Notes under the pieces: generated by a model
What the model was told of the DNA's origin: nothing
Seen by the model: only the letters and a program-made list of their open reading frames with translations
The model's database searches: none
Assembly: GCA_902729315.2 (NCBI GenBank)
Contig: LR746267.1
Coordinates: 1,250,001-1,314,000, forward strand
DNA length: 64,000 nt
Direction of reading: 5' to 3'
Source: Spirodela intermedia
Taxonomy: Eukaryota; Streptophyta; Magnoliopsida; Alismatales; Araceae
Made by a program: the position numbers and the translations under genes
Shown: piece by piece, positions 1-13,200 of the stretch
Layout of the letters: each line of letters begins with the position of its first letter
How positions within the stretch are numbered: the stretch's first letter is position 1

Positions 1-667
1 CTCGCAGGATTCCTAGGAAATTCTTCAATCTCTTCCGGATCATGATGGTGATTACAAGCAGTTCTTCGTCCTCCATTAAACAGAGTGCTAAATGTCGTTG
101 ACTCCGCAATGTTTCTATAAATAGTAAATATGATGAGATGGAGATGATGGGATGTTCTGGTATAAGAAATGGATCATCATCTCTTGTGATGCTGCCTGAT
201 GCAGAAATATAACATAGTTTTTTTTAGATCGGTGGTGAGAGGATATGAAGACTAGAAGGGGCATATTCTTTTCTATGTTGGAAGTATTCTGGTGGAAATG
301 CCAAAAAAAAAAAGTGTATTATTCTAGAAATGGGATTTCAGATAATGGGAAATAATGGAAAATTACTTTGGTCGCAAGAATTAGAGAGAATTTAATATTT
401 CATTGCTCTGCAGACCACCAATACACGGAAAAATTGAGAGCTTCATAAATAGTAAAAAAAAAAAAAAAAAGAGTGATCGCCAGCATTCAGAAGACGGTCT
501 GAGGAGAATATTATGAAAGAAACAAAAATAAGATTAAATATATATATATATAGTTAATAAAATTACACCACCGACATGGGTATCCCTTAAATGCGTATGA
601 TGATGGCTTTGTTTCGGAAAGAACATGAAATAGATGTCAATTCTGATGAAAAGAAGGAAGGGGATAC
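1..667 (-). other. Intron or left-edge sequence of the TLC gene
   Basis: AT-rich sequence with several poly-A runs (for example 455-471) and a short TA tract near 540-552. No exon with TLC similarity could be recognised on the minus strand. It is most simply the first coding intron running off the window. Confidence 0.35.
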
Positions 668-781
668 CATTTTGCACATGGCAATGCCTCCGAGGACAGA
701 AATGTAAGGCACAAATGACTCTGCAAGCAGATACTCTTTCACAAGTGCCTCAGCCTCATAACTATATGACTTGATTGTCAT
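668..781 (-). CDS. TLC-domain (TRAM/LAG1/CLN8) membrane protein, N-terminal coding exon, partial
   Basis: The minus-strand frame from the ATG at 781 reads MTIKSYSYEAEALVKEYLLA and continues through a hydrophobic stretch with VPYISVLGGIAMCKM. This matches the N-terminus of plant TMEM56-like TLC-domain proteins as I know them: a short amphipathic lead, then the first membrane segment. The exon ends after ATG(M) at 668 with a good donor, gtatcc. An in-frame ATG at 808 (MMQASEYS) is possible, but the family usually starts near MxIKSY. An acceptor (ttcag) ends at 819, so the exon probably follows a 5' UTR intron whose first exon lies near 2513-2760. The remaining TLC exons would lie at lower coordinates. 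I do not find them between 1 and 667, so the gene is cut by the window edge or is a fragment. Family assignment rests on about 38 residues. Confidence 0.6.
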
Positions 782-818
782 AGTTGAATATTCAGAGGCC
801 TGCATCATGGTTTCCAGC

Positions 819-2760
819 CTGAACCAATATCAATATATTTGCAACAATGGTAAATGAAATGAAGAACTTTGCAGAATATGAGGATGAAAGTGGATACAAA
901 ACTAGATGGGTAATGTCAAAATCAACCAAGTTGACCAAGTTTTCATCCAACATATCTGACCACATTACGGTTAACGAGGATGTATCCCCGCCAAATATGG
1001 ATCTCATTTATGCCATTTTTGGGTCAATGAACCACACTCCCATCACAAGAAAAAAACATGTACTAACTCTGGGATCATAATGAGTTAGTAAACTCATCTT
1101 TCATGAAGACCTTATAAACCCCCATAAGACTTCAATCATTTCCCTTTTGTGAAAAGAATGAATGAAGAAGACTAAGAAAGTCAAAAGAAAAATAAAATCC
1201 AAAGGGAATCCCCCGAAGTTCTCCTCAGTTGCAACCATACGAAGCTTTTATCTCTTTTCATGCTTCTTTCTCGTTCGACCATGAACATAGAACTCACGGG
1301 CAATTTTACTACAGAACCAAAAACCTGAAAAATTCCCATTTAAAGGGAAATTCTTTTGAAAATAATTCTGTATTCATGGAATGAAAAAATAAAATAAAAT
1401 CACGAGAAATAAATGTGCAGGAGTACGAGTACTTCAACCCATGCATCCCAGAATGCCATTATGAGATAACCTGATGAGGACCAGAAAACTATCCGATGCA
1501 AGGATAATTCCAGAAGCTCTCACCTAACTGATGATCGAAAATCAATAGCACGCACAGGCTCCAACCATGGCAACTATAATCCTTGAAAGAGGCAACTACG
1601 CCATGGAACTATCAAACGGGTTCCCCCTAAATGAATTAGAATGAACCCTCTCTTGCCTCAGTTCATAACTCCAACTCCATGATGGACAAGAAACTCTCAG
1701 AAAGTACAATTACATGTCCTTCGTAGCAGCCACTTCTCTACAGCAGCACCATGATGGGGTATCAAGTGAAGAATCAACGTCAGCCCTCTCCAAGCCTCGT
1801 TCACAAAGAGATTCCTCCATTATGGTTTGAAAACGAGCTCGGTTTCTGAAGGTCTAAAGGGTCGGGGCAAATAAAATATGGGGACGACATCCAGAGCTGG
1901 GAAAAATGCTATTAGCAACGTCTTCCCACTTGAGCCCCAAGAAAAAACTCATCGTTGTCTGCGTCCGATTGAAAGAACACATTAAATTGAATTGGATATG
2001 GCAAACGAGGGAAAAGAAAGATGTTCAATAATTGAGATCAAACAATCCACCGCCCAAGCAGATAAAGCCGAAGGAAATAAGGCCAATAGCATCGGAAGAT
2101 AAAACGACAAAAGAAAAATCAATACGAAGGACAGATTACAGTATGATTCACGATACTCGCCAGGAGGGGAGAGGTCCGATGACCCTCACGGAACAAAAAT
2201 ACAAAAATAAAGCACAGAATACTCACCACACACAGAGCGTGCTTTCCTATAGAACAGGGATAAACCCATTTTTCCTACGGTTCGAAAGAGAGAAGCCGCA
2301 ACAGAAAGAAGACCAACGATCCATGTCACAGTCCCCTGTCTTGCATTAAATTACGGAACTCGCCAGCCAATAGTCATGAACCACAGAATTATCACAAGGC
2401 ATAAGAGACGGCAACTTGAATACGGAAATCGGAAAAAGGACATCGAAGCAGAGATAGAGATGGTGACAGAGAGGAGGACGGGGACGGCAAGCAGGGAAAG
2501 CGTGTCACCTTGCCCGACCGGGTGAGACGACGGGAACTGGTGCAGGAAACTCCGGGAAGGAAGGCAGGCGGGGCTGGAATGGAGGCGATGGGATGCCAAC
2601 AGCATTCGATGGGAGTGAATTGGGGAAGAAGAAAAGGACGACGTGAGTTGGGCTCCCACATCTTCTCGTCTCCAACCGGAAGGAATCACAGCCGGAACTG
2701 AGACGCCTCCCACGGTCGGTGACGCAGAGGAATAATAACCGCCAAGCGGATCCTCTCACG
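819..2760 (-). other. Probable 5' leader and leader intron of the TLC gene
   Basis: Between the acceptor at 819 and about 2512 there is no supported coding sequence on either strand. On the minus strand 2760-2513 is pyrimidine-rich and GC-richer, and ends in a plausible donor (gggcaag, then gtgacacg). That would make it an untranslated first exon with a leader intron of about 1.7 kb. The open frames across 2351-2759 lack any recognisable domain. This is inference from splice-like signals only. Confidence 0.3.
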
Positions 2761-3114
2761 GCGTTAACATCCGATCCGAAATAAACGATTTATTCTATAA
2801 ATGTATCTAATTAAATCCCATAAAAAATATTTTTCTAAAATTGGAAATTATTATCCTGGGATGGGGCCAACCGTAGGGAAGCCACCAGCCCCTTCGTCGT
2901 CTCCCAGGAATCTCACGATAGCGGGGCCCACCACCGAGCTGGTTGACCGGTCCACCACGGCTATCCTCTTGGCTGTGATTTCACTCCTGTTATATTCTCA
3001 TTAATACGATATTATGATCAGAAAAAAAGGGAGAGGAACGTAGTGAGATGATCACAGCAAATGAAGAAGAACTCTGATCCAAGACTCGGCTTGCTTGCTC
3101 AGACATGATTCCTC

Positions 3115-3480
3115 GGCAGAAACCTAATTTTCGCGAAATATGTGAGGCGTGCTCTGGTTGATATCGATTTGGATGAAATAGGCGGGAAATATGAGGGATC
3201 CAGTCCCTAGGACTGGTTCACCTTTCGATTATCAATCGAGAGGCAGAGAAACTCGATCTATTTGATTAGTTCAAGTTCCTCACCAATCTGTTCGTCGGCA
3301 GAACGCTGATTTTGGCGAAATATGTAAGGCGTGCTCTGGTTGATGTCAATTTGGATGAAATAGGCGGGAAATATGAAGGGATCCAGTCTCTAGGACTGGT
3401 TCACCTTCTGATTATCAATCGAGTTGCAGAGAAATCCGATCTGTTTGGTTAGTTCAAGTTCCTCACCGATTTGTTCGTCG
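3115..3480. repeat. Tandem duplication, two units of about 182 bp
   Basis: The segment containing gcgaaatatgtgaggcgtgc at 3133 recurs at 3315 as gcgaaatatgtaaggcgtgc. The similarity continues through the ggatccagt, aggactggttcacctt and ttcaagttcctcacc segments, so two copies lie head to tail with an offset of 182 bp. The copies differ by scattered substitutions and small indels, so the duplication is not recent. No gene is recognised in it. Confidence 0.85.
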
Positions 3481-5447
<1,967 letters not shown>

Positions 5448-5780
5448 TCAACTCCTGACTCCCCTGCTGGATTTCCTCTCTGCCCTCTGCGAGGAGGAAG
5501 AGGATGAAGAAGAAGAGATACCTGATCGGCTGCTCTCGGCCTTGTCCTTGGTGAATGCCTTGCGGACGTCTTCCTTTAGCTCCATGAACCTCATCCTCTT
5601 CAGGTTCTTGTCGTCCGGGGGGCCCTTCTCCAGGGCAAGCAAGTCCTGGATGTCGTCGTCCATGAACTTGTCCACAACCTGTGAGCAATTCGGAAAATAG
5701 CGCTTCCCCAGCTCCACTGCCCAAGAAAATCAAGCATTAAGAACAATGATAATAATGCTAAAAAAAAAAGGAGAAACTTT

Positions 5781-5826
<46 letters not shown>

Positions 5827-8023
5827 CGATGGAAGGGACCTGTTCTACGCAGAGCCTCCATCCGGGTCTGCAGCCTCTCCTTCAGCATTATGGGGGTCTC
5901 GTTGAGATCGACGTTATTTAGGTTGTTCGATGATCCTCTCGATGCAGAGAGGCCCGCGAATTCAAAGGTTCGCTCCGCCTGGGCAATCTCCATGGCCACC
6001 TTCGCCTCCATCGGGAAGAACAGCCTTGCAAATGCGACTGAAGAAGATGGACGATCGTAGCATCAGAGCAGAATTAGTAAAAATTTCCTATAAGAGGAAA
6101 AGAAAAAGAAAAAGAAAAAGAAATGAACCTCTGTTCTCCAGGTACAGTAGTTTCATGTGGAGATCATCGGGCACGATTGGCGACATCACGAGCTCCTCCC
6201 CCCTGGCCATGGGGTTCCTCTTGAGCTCCCGCTCCAAAACCTCGATGCACAGGCGGTCCTTGTTTGTCTCCTGCCCGTGCCCCGTCTTTGAATTGTAGTC
6301 CTTGGCCCGTGTCAGCCGCCGGCAGATGGTCACCGCCGTCTGCCCGTCATCTGCCACGATCAGTGCCGACGCACCCTTCTCAAGCAAGGACACGATGATC
6401 GCCGGATCCCGCCGCCTCGCCGCCAAGTGCAGCGGCGTGTACCCCCTGCTGTTCTTCAAATTCACATCGACCCCCTCCAGCGGCAGGATCTCCTTGATCA
6501 CCTTGGAGTCACAATAAGCAACAGCATAGTGGAGCGCGTTGGCGTCGTCCAGCGTGGAGCCCGATTCCTGCAGGAGCATCAGCAGCAGTTCTACGTCGTC
6601 CGAGTCCAGCGCCCGATAGATCCTCTGGATCGTCTTCTCCCGGGAAGTGGTGGTGCCACCAGGTGTCGGGCGGCACGGTCCATTGTCGGGCGGCGGAGGG
6701 TCGCGGAGGAGCCTGATCTCCTCCACAGCCTCGGCGGGGAGCTCCTTTACGAGGGCGGTGCTCTCGAGGTCGGAGCGGGACACCCGCTGTATGCAGTGCT
6801 TCTGCAGCAGGCTCAGCCCGCAGTGGTAGGCGACCAGGAGGATCGGGATGACGTCCTCTACCAGCGCCTTCTCAATGAAGTTTGTGAGGCGGCGCTGAAG
6901 AGAGGGAGCGGCCATTGCAGATTTAGATCAAAAGATAACATATGAGGGGGAGGACGGATCTAAGCAGTCAAAAAGAGGCCTTTGTGTGATAATTATCATA
7001 AATAATCTCTACCCATGGGATTATCATTATTTATATTCTTGGAAATATGAACAGGAATAGATATATCTCTATCATCCGCACTACGATGATTGATATGAAC
7101 AATGCCCATGGATGTGATAATTAACATGAGCAGGGTTAAGCGATATCAGCATGCATAAACCAGTGAATGAACACTTGCAGGCATGATTTGATTCATGGAT
7201 AATTTTTTCCCCAAATGGGTAGAAGATCCCCTTTGCACCCAAAGCTTAGCTATTTTATAGATTTCACAAAAAAAAATCAAGGGTAATGAGGCTTATAATC
7301 ATAAATCTGCCGCAATCCATCAAGTTTAAGAAGGTAGAACTAGAACCTTGAATTTCTCCAGGAAAATGAAAGAAGAGATGAGTACCAAATCTGGCGAGAA
7401 GAGAGTGGAAAACCAGAGAAATGGGTCTGAATTGCGATTAGGGTTAGCGAGCGAACCTGGAGGAGGGAGATGAGCTCTGGGATCTGGAACACGGAAGATG
7501 CATACATCAGCTCCACAGCGAAATTAATGGCGGGGCCGCAGGCGTCGTGAGCACACTCTCCATGGGCGCAGGTCGAGACCTCCGGGGGAGATGGCTTCAG
7601 CTTCCCCGTGTACAGATATCCCAGGAAGATCTTGAAGGCTTCGACTCCGACGTTGCCCTGAGGAACCAGATCGCTCATGTGGTACCGAGGCTTCCCTTCT
7701 GCCGCCGCAGCGCCGCCGTCTGCGGCGGCGGCGCCGCCCTTGGAGAAGAGGTCGAAGAAGAATCTACTCCTGGCGGAGAGGATGCATCGGTGGACGGGGA
7801 CGGCCTCCCCCTCCACGACGATCTCCGCATCGCTGCAGTCGAACTCTTTGCTGACGAGTAGGCGTTCGAGGTTGCTGCTGAGCTTGCTCAGGCTGACGAT
7901 CTCCAGGCTGCTCCTCGGCTCGGCGCTGGCGAAGGGGCTCGTCGGATGGGCGCTGGCGCCATTGGAGATGTACGAGGAGGTGAAGCTGAGGGAGGAGGAA
8001 GGCTCAGAAAGGTTGGCTGCCAT
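5448..8023 (-). CDS. NPR3/NPR4-like BTB/POZ-ankyrin salicylic acid co-receptor
   Basis: A complete four-exon gene of the NPR1 family; these proteins bind salicylate and regulate TGA bZIP factors in the nucleus. Coding exons run 8023-7457, 6894-6129, 6037-5840 and 5716-5448; all junctions are GT-AG and the total is 599 aa (AtNPR1 593, AtNPR3 586). The start MAANLSEPSSSLSFTSS is NPR3-like. Features in order: BTB/POZ at about 60-150 (DAEIVVEGEAVPVHRCIL), a C2HC-type zinc finger at about 150-165 (CAHGECAHDACG), ankyrin repeats at about 276-395 (NSRGYTPLHLAARRRDP), and the NPR1-like C-terminal region. Residues 487-493 read VDLNETP, the EAR-like motif that marks the repressive NPR3/NPR4 clade. Arg follows LEN in the LENRVAFA segment, where NPR proteins carry the salicylate-binding arginine (alignment needed). 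Intron 3 carries a (CAT)n tract. NPR3 clade rather than NPR1 is my inference from the start and the EAR motif. Confidence 0.95.
5780..5826. repeat. (ATG/CAT)n trinucleotide tract in intron 3 of the NPR-like gene
   Basis: About 15 trinucleotide units inside the 123-nt intron 5839-5717. On the sense (minus) strand it reads CAT repeats. The exon 3 frame continues into it as a histidine run and then meets a stop at 5730. Confidence 0.9.
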
Positions 8024-9864
8024 GATGAGTTCGTTCTCTCGACTGCTGGAAGGATCCCGGGGGGAGGAACTGATTCACGCTAAGAAATTATATCAGGAGA
8101 GACCGGATTAGGTGATTTCCGCCTGGCCAGAGATCGGAACCTTCGGCTGCCTGTGATCATTTCCGATCAAAGCTCTGAAATCGAGGACGACGCAGGGAAG
8201 AGGAAGAACTGAAAACAGAAAAACCTAGAAATCACTGAGGACGACCAGAGAGGGGCCGGCGAAGATAGTGAACAGGATAAAAAGCGGCGGCGGCCCTCAA
8301 GTACACGAGAACCTGTCTTCCCCAATGGGGATTTAATCAAGAACCTTTCTCCTCTAGGCAAGATTCCGCCCAAACCCAATCGGAGATCAAAACCAGGGAC
8401 CTCCACGACCAGGAAGATAAAAAATGTAGCAAAGGACCTCAACCCTGGAGACCAAGATACGCCGAAAATACAGATCAGAAGAAGAAGAAGAAGATCCGGG
8501 TTCTGTAATCAAAGCACCGAGAGAGTGGGGCAGCCAGAGGGGTCAAGTCGGTGGGGGCGCGAAAGCACACCAGAGCGCCTAGGTAAAAATCGCAGCTTTC
8601 CCCCCCCACCCCCCCCCCCCTCTCTCTCTCTAGAGCTAGCTGTGAGGGGGTAATTTAGCCAAGTAGGTGGCGGTGATGGCGATGGCGGGAGCAGAAGAAG
8701 GGGCTGTGAAGTCCTGCAATGACGCAGATAGGCGTCGTCAGCTGCCCCGGTCGCCTTCGCTGACGTCCTCCATGACGACCAGTGCATGAGATGCAGAAGA
8801 GAGAGCTTCGTGGAGGTTTCTTCATAAGAGGATTTTCTGCTTACTTTGGAAAGTTATAAATTACCCCTTGTCAAAGATAATTTATTAATGAGTCCCTGCC
8901 TAATGGAGACAAGCATGTCGCGCGGTTGTGGTGATTACTTTTCTTGGAATCTGCTCCCCGTCTCAGATTTTGTGGCGGCTACCTGATTTGGAAAGTCAGC
9001 AACGGGCCGGGCCCGTTAGTTTTTTCTGGGCCGTGAAAATAATCCCATTAAATGAGAGAAATCTCCGCCATCCATGTTGGCTTCTCTCGCATCTACCACA
9101 ACAACAGGCTGTGTTAATTTTTTCCCTTTTAATTTAAATTTAAATGATAATTAATTATTTTAGATGCATTAATTAGAAAATGGCATCTAAGTAGTGTTTA
9201 ATATTCTATTTAATTTTTTTAATGAAACCGCCGCCGCTTTTTTTTAATCCGCGAGTTGAACGATTCCGGCCTACGTCAGCACGCTCGTGGTTGCAACTGA
9301 CGCCAGAGCGCGATGACTACCGTTTATGGAAAGGAGACGCACCACCATACGCTGTGAGAAGACGGACCGGTCCAACGGTGAACGACTTTAGGTGATCACC
9401 ATCATATTTACCATGACGTAGACTGGAGTCGGAGAGCTAGATACAAATCGATACGTATGGGACAGCAGCCGGATGTGATGGCGCTTTGACGCGGTGTCAC
9501 GTGTTTCCGCAATAAAAGGGACCTGGAATGGGTGGACCCATGGGCACGCGACACGTGGCAATCGCATTATCCGTTGGAATTAGGGGCGGGCAGATTTCAA
9601 ACACCTCGAGTGACGGACCCGCCTCTCACCTCCCCCACCCCACCCCCCCGTCTCTCTTACTCATGGCGACGGGCCGGGCCGATTACGGGAGGGCCACGGT
9701 TTGACGACAGGAAAGCCCGAAACAATAAGTACGGCCCGGATTTTGACGGCCGAACACCATTCTGTCTTCACCAATCCGAAAAGGGAGAGAGGGAGAGAGA
9801 GAGAAGCGTGAAGAATGGACCCCATAGCACGAACCCATTTGAAGGATGGACACGACAGCACATG

Positions 9865-9921
9865 GGTAGAGATAGAGATAGAGATAGAGATAGAGATAGA
9901 GATAGAGAGAGAGAGAGAGAG
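9865..9921. repeat. (AGAGAT)n/(GA)n microsatellite
   Basis: Hexanucleotide-like repeats of gagata grading into pure GA, between the helicase 3' end and the NPR-like promoter. Confidence 0.9.
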
Positions 9922-10096
9922 GTCTGGATGGGTTGGTTCGGGTTATCCGATCCCTGAGAGCCTGCTAGAAGTCAATCGTCTAGTCAAAAAGCCCTGAGTT
10001 TTTCCATTAACAGGAAGTTAAAAGAAGAGGGATCTCGAGCACAGAGACTACCAGCTAGCTGCACTTCTCTGAATCACTGTGAATCACAACACCGAA

Positions 10097-10100
<4 letters not shown>

Positions 10101-10135
<35 letters not shown>
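10101..10135. repeat. (TC)17 microsatellite
   Basis: A pure TC run located 90-125 bp downstream of the stop codon of the helicase gene (minus strand), so probably in its 3' UTR. Confidence 0.9.
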
Positions 10136-10138
<3 letters not shown>

Positions 10139-10225
10139 CACCAGGTCAAAGAGGACGATGATGATCCAACTGACTGAAGAACCCAGCGACTCCTCCACCG
10201 CCGGATTCCACCGCCAACGTCGGAT

Positions 10226-13200
10226 TCAGACGGTGCCGCTGTCGCGCTGCCGCTTGGAAGACCCCTTCTTTGAGGGGAACTCTCCCGCAGGATGCCCCTG
10301 CGGTGGCGCCGCCCAGAAGCCGCCGTGGCCCGGAGCCTTGCGGAACCGTGAGCCACCACCACTGCCACCACTGCTGCCCGGAGCCTTGCGGAACCGTGAG
10401 CCACTGCCACTGCCACTGCCACTACCACTGCCACCGCCACCGCCGCTGCCACCCATCAGGGACCTGAGGAAGCTCGCCGTGCTGCTGTCCGCTGCCCTCC
10501 TCCCTGCCGGGGACTCGGCGGCACCGCCAGCAGATGCCCCAACAGCCCCTTCCCATGACATGATGCAGGCGATGGAGTGCACCGACGCCCCAAGAGCTGG
10601 TGGGAGGGCCTCCCGGGGATACTTCACCTGCTCATCTCCATTACAGACAATGATCAGACAAAAGAAGAAGAAGAAGAAGAAGAAGAAGATGATGATGAAG
10701 ATTATGATGGAGGAGGATCTTAAGAAAACCTTGAATAAGATCGCCGCCGCCAGGCGCTCCCTCAAGCAGTAGATCTGGGCAACATCAATTGCCGTCGATT
10801 CAAATCTCAACCACCGGTCAACGACGACAGAGACTGCATTCTCAGGGGAGGACATGATCTTCTCCTCCTTATCCTCCTCCTCCCCTTCACTGACAGAGCC
10901 TTCCTCCTCATCATCACCATTCTCTTCTTCATCCTCATCGTTGTCCTTCGCCGGCGCCACGGCCATCTCAGTCGCCACCAGGAGCAGCGGGTACGGGCTG
11001 ACGACGGTGCAGTTCTTGATGAACATCCTCCCTTCGCCCCGAGTTATCTCGTCGTAGACGAGCAGCTTGCCGCCGGCTGCCCTGTCGAAGGAGAGCTTGA
11101 AGTTGCAGGAATGGGGGTGGAGGCTGACCTTGGCGCCACTGGGAGTCTCCACCACCGTCCTTCGGGAATTCTTCAGCGGCGGCAGCAGCCTCCCCACCAT
11201 CGGGTAGCCGCCAGCGGCGAGCACCGCCCGGAGAATTCCCGGGTCCTGAGAATTCAAGCTGCACCCAGAGAGATCCTCAGGGATGAACCCGTTCTTAATG
11301 AGCTCGCTCTGGAGCTGCCGCCGCATCCCATTCAGCATGTTCATGGTGCCGGCAGAGATGAAGAATCTGGAGCAGAATTGCCCCTCGAGGCCCCGATCCT
11401 TCGCTCGCCGCCAAAAGTCAAATGCCGCTATGACGGTGAGGTGGTCGCTGAGCCCGCCGTAGAAAGTGGAGAGCTCCTCCTTGGCAGCGGTGGCGTTCTT
11501 CCTCTCGGCAGGGGCCATGGGAAGGATGAAGGGGTCCCGGTAGTCGGCAGCGCAGGCCAGAGTGAGCGCTGGGTCGAGGCAGTTCATGAGGATGGCAAAC
11601 AAGAGCATCTTGCTGATCGATGGGTGGACCGGTAAGGTGCCGATCCGCTCTCCAAGCTCTGTGAGCTTCTCGTCGTGGGTCAACGCCCCAATATCTTGGA
11701 GAACCAGAATCCCATTGCTTATGGCCTCTGAAACTGGGGGATCGAGGATCTTCTGCAGAAACTCCATTATCTTGCAGTCTCCATCCAGCAGCTTCACCTG
11801 AAAAATTTTCAAAGACGAAGAAAAAGACGATTGAAAAAAAGAAAGAAAAAAGAAAAAAAGAGACCCAAAAGAGGAAAAGGATAAAAGAACACGCCTGCAA
11901 GCAAAGTTCTTCTATCGGCATCCTCTTGATCTCGGGGACTTGGTGGTCCGGCAAGGACGCCGCTCGGGCAGTGGAGAAGAGATGGTAGCAGATTCCTGCC
12001 TGACATCGGCCGGCACGCCCTTCCCTCTGCCTTGCACTAGCCTTGGAGACCCATGAGGAATAGAGGGTGGACACATTGTTGTAAGGATCGTAGCTCTTCT
12101 CCTTCATCCTGCCGCTGTCAATGACGAAGACGACGTCGTCGATGGTGATCGCGGTCTCGGCAATGTTGGTCGAGAGTATGATCTTCCGAACCCCGGGCGG
12201 TGGCCGCTTGAAGACCTTCTTCTGCTCCGCCGATGGGATCATGGAATGAAGAGAGAGAATGACAAACTTCTTAGGGTCCCGGAAATATGGGCAAGCTAGC
12301 AGCCTCTCCCTGGTCTGGTTTATATCGTCCCACCCGGGAAGAAAAACCAGGACCGCTCCTTCCACAGAGTCACTGCAGATCTTCCTCAGCAGCCGCTCGA
12401 TGAGCAGAGTGTCGATCAGCTCTGGGTTGACGCCTGCCATGTACTTGTCGAGCAATTCTTGCCCTTCAGCGGGCTTCGAGCCCTGATTCTTCTGCACGTG
12501 TTCTCCAATGATCTTGGAGATTTCATCGTGATTATTCTGCTGGGCCCAATCCAGCGCAGTTCTGCCGTCCTTCGCTGGCAAGCTGCAGTCGGCACCGAGT
12601 GAGAGAAGCATGCAGACGTCGGCGACCCGCCCGCTTCCGGCGAGGACCATGAGTGGCGACACGCCAGTCCCCGAATGTTGAAAATTGAGAATCTTTGGCC
12701 CCGGCCGTGAAGAAATCAGCTCCAGGAGGGGCTCGAAATCTTCAGAGAACAGTGCCAGATCGAGAGATTCGTCCAAGGAAGATATATAATCCTCATCCAG
12801 TTCAGCCCCTTCTTCGTTTCCACTCATGAAGGCGGGATCCAGATGGTTGTCGTCTGTAGAATGCAGGATTGAAAGCACATCCTCGAGATAAAAGGTTTTC
12901 ACCTGGAAAGAAAGGAGAAAAAAGAGGTCAACGTTCGCACACTATGGAACCAAAGATGCCCCCAAAAAAGAAAGCAATAAGGAAAAAGTCAACGCTGTTC
13001 ATGATCTTAGAAGGGTGGTACTCACAGGATAAGTAAACCCAGGAACCTGAATGATGGGACAGCCACCAAAGTACCGAGAGAATCTCTCGGCGTCGATGGT
13101 GGCGCTCATAAGGATCTGTCAGATTCGTAGACATAAAGTAATCAAGGTCTCAACAATGGCAGACCCTAAAAGAAAAAGCAGCAACAGTTGACCCAATAAA

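Larger units (their letters stand above)
8024..10225 (-). promoter_or_regulatory. Upstream region of the NPR-like gene, with as-1-type TGACG cluster
   Basis: This 2.2-kb gap separates the NPR-like start from the 3' end of the next minus-strand gene, so it should hold the NPR-like promoter. At 8761-8777 the sequence is TGACGTCCTCCATGACG: two TGACG words with a 7-bp spacer, the geometry of the classical as-1 element bound by TGA factors. Further TGACG words (either strand) lie at 8720, 8736, 9274, 9298, 9414, 9487, 9611, 9702 and 9744. ACGTG cores occur near 9499 and 9553. A C-tract (7 C, A, 12 C) occupies about 8600-8620, and repeats of AGAGAT lie at 9865-9921. No gene is supported here; the open frame 9532-9957 depends on the repeat. 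Confidence 0.55.

Noticed and set aside
2032-2759. Overlapping open frames on both strands
   Set aside because: No domain, and strand composition fits a pyrimidine-rich leader. Treated as probable untranslated exon and intron of the TLC gene.
9532-9957. Plus-strand open frame of 141 aa
   Set aside because: It is low complexity, its end is the GAGATA repeat, and it lies in the NPR-like upstream region.
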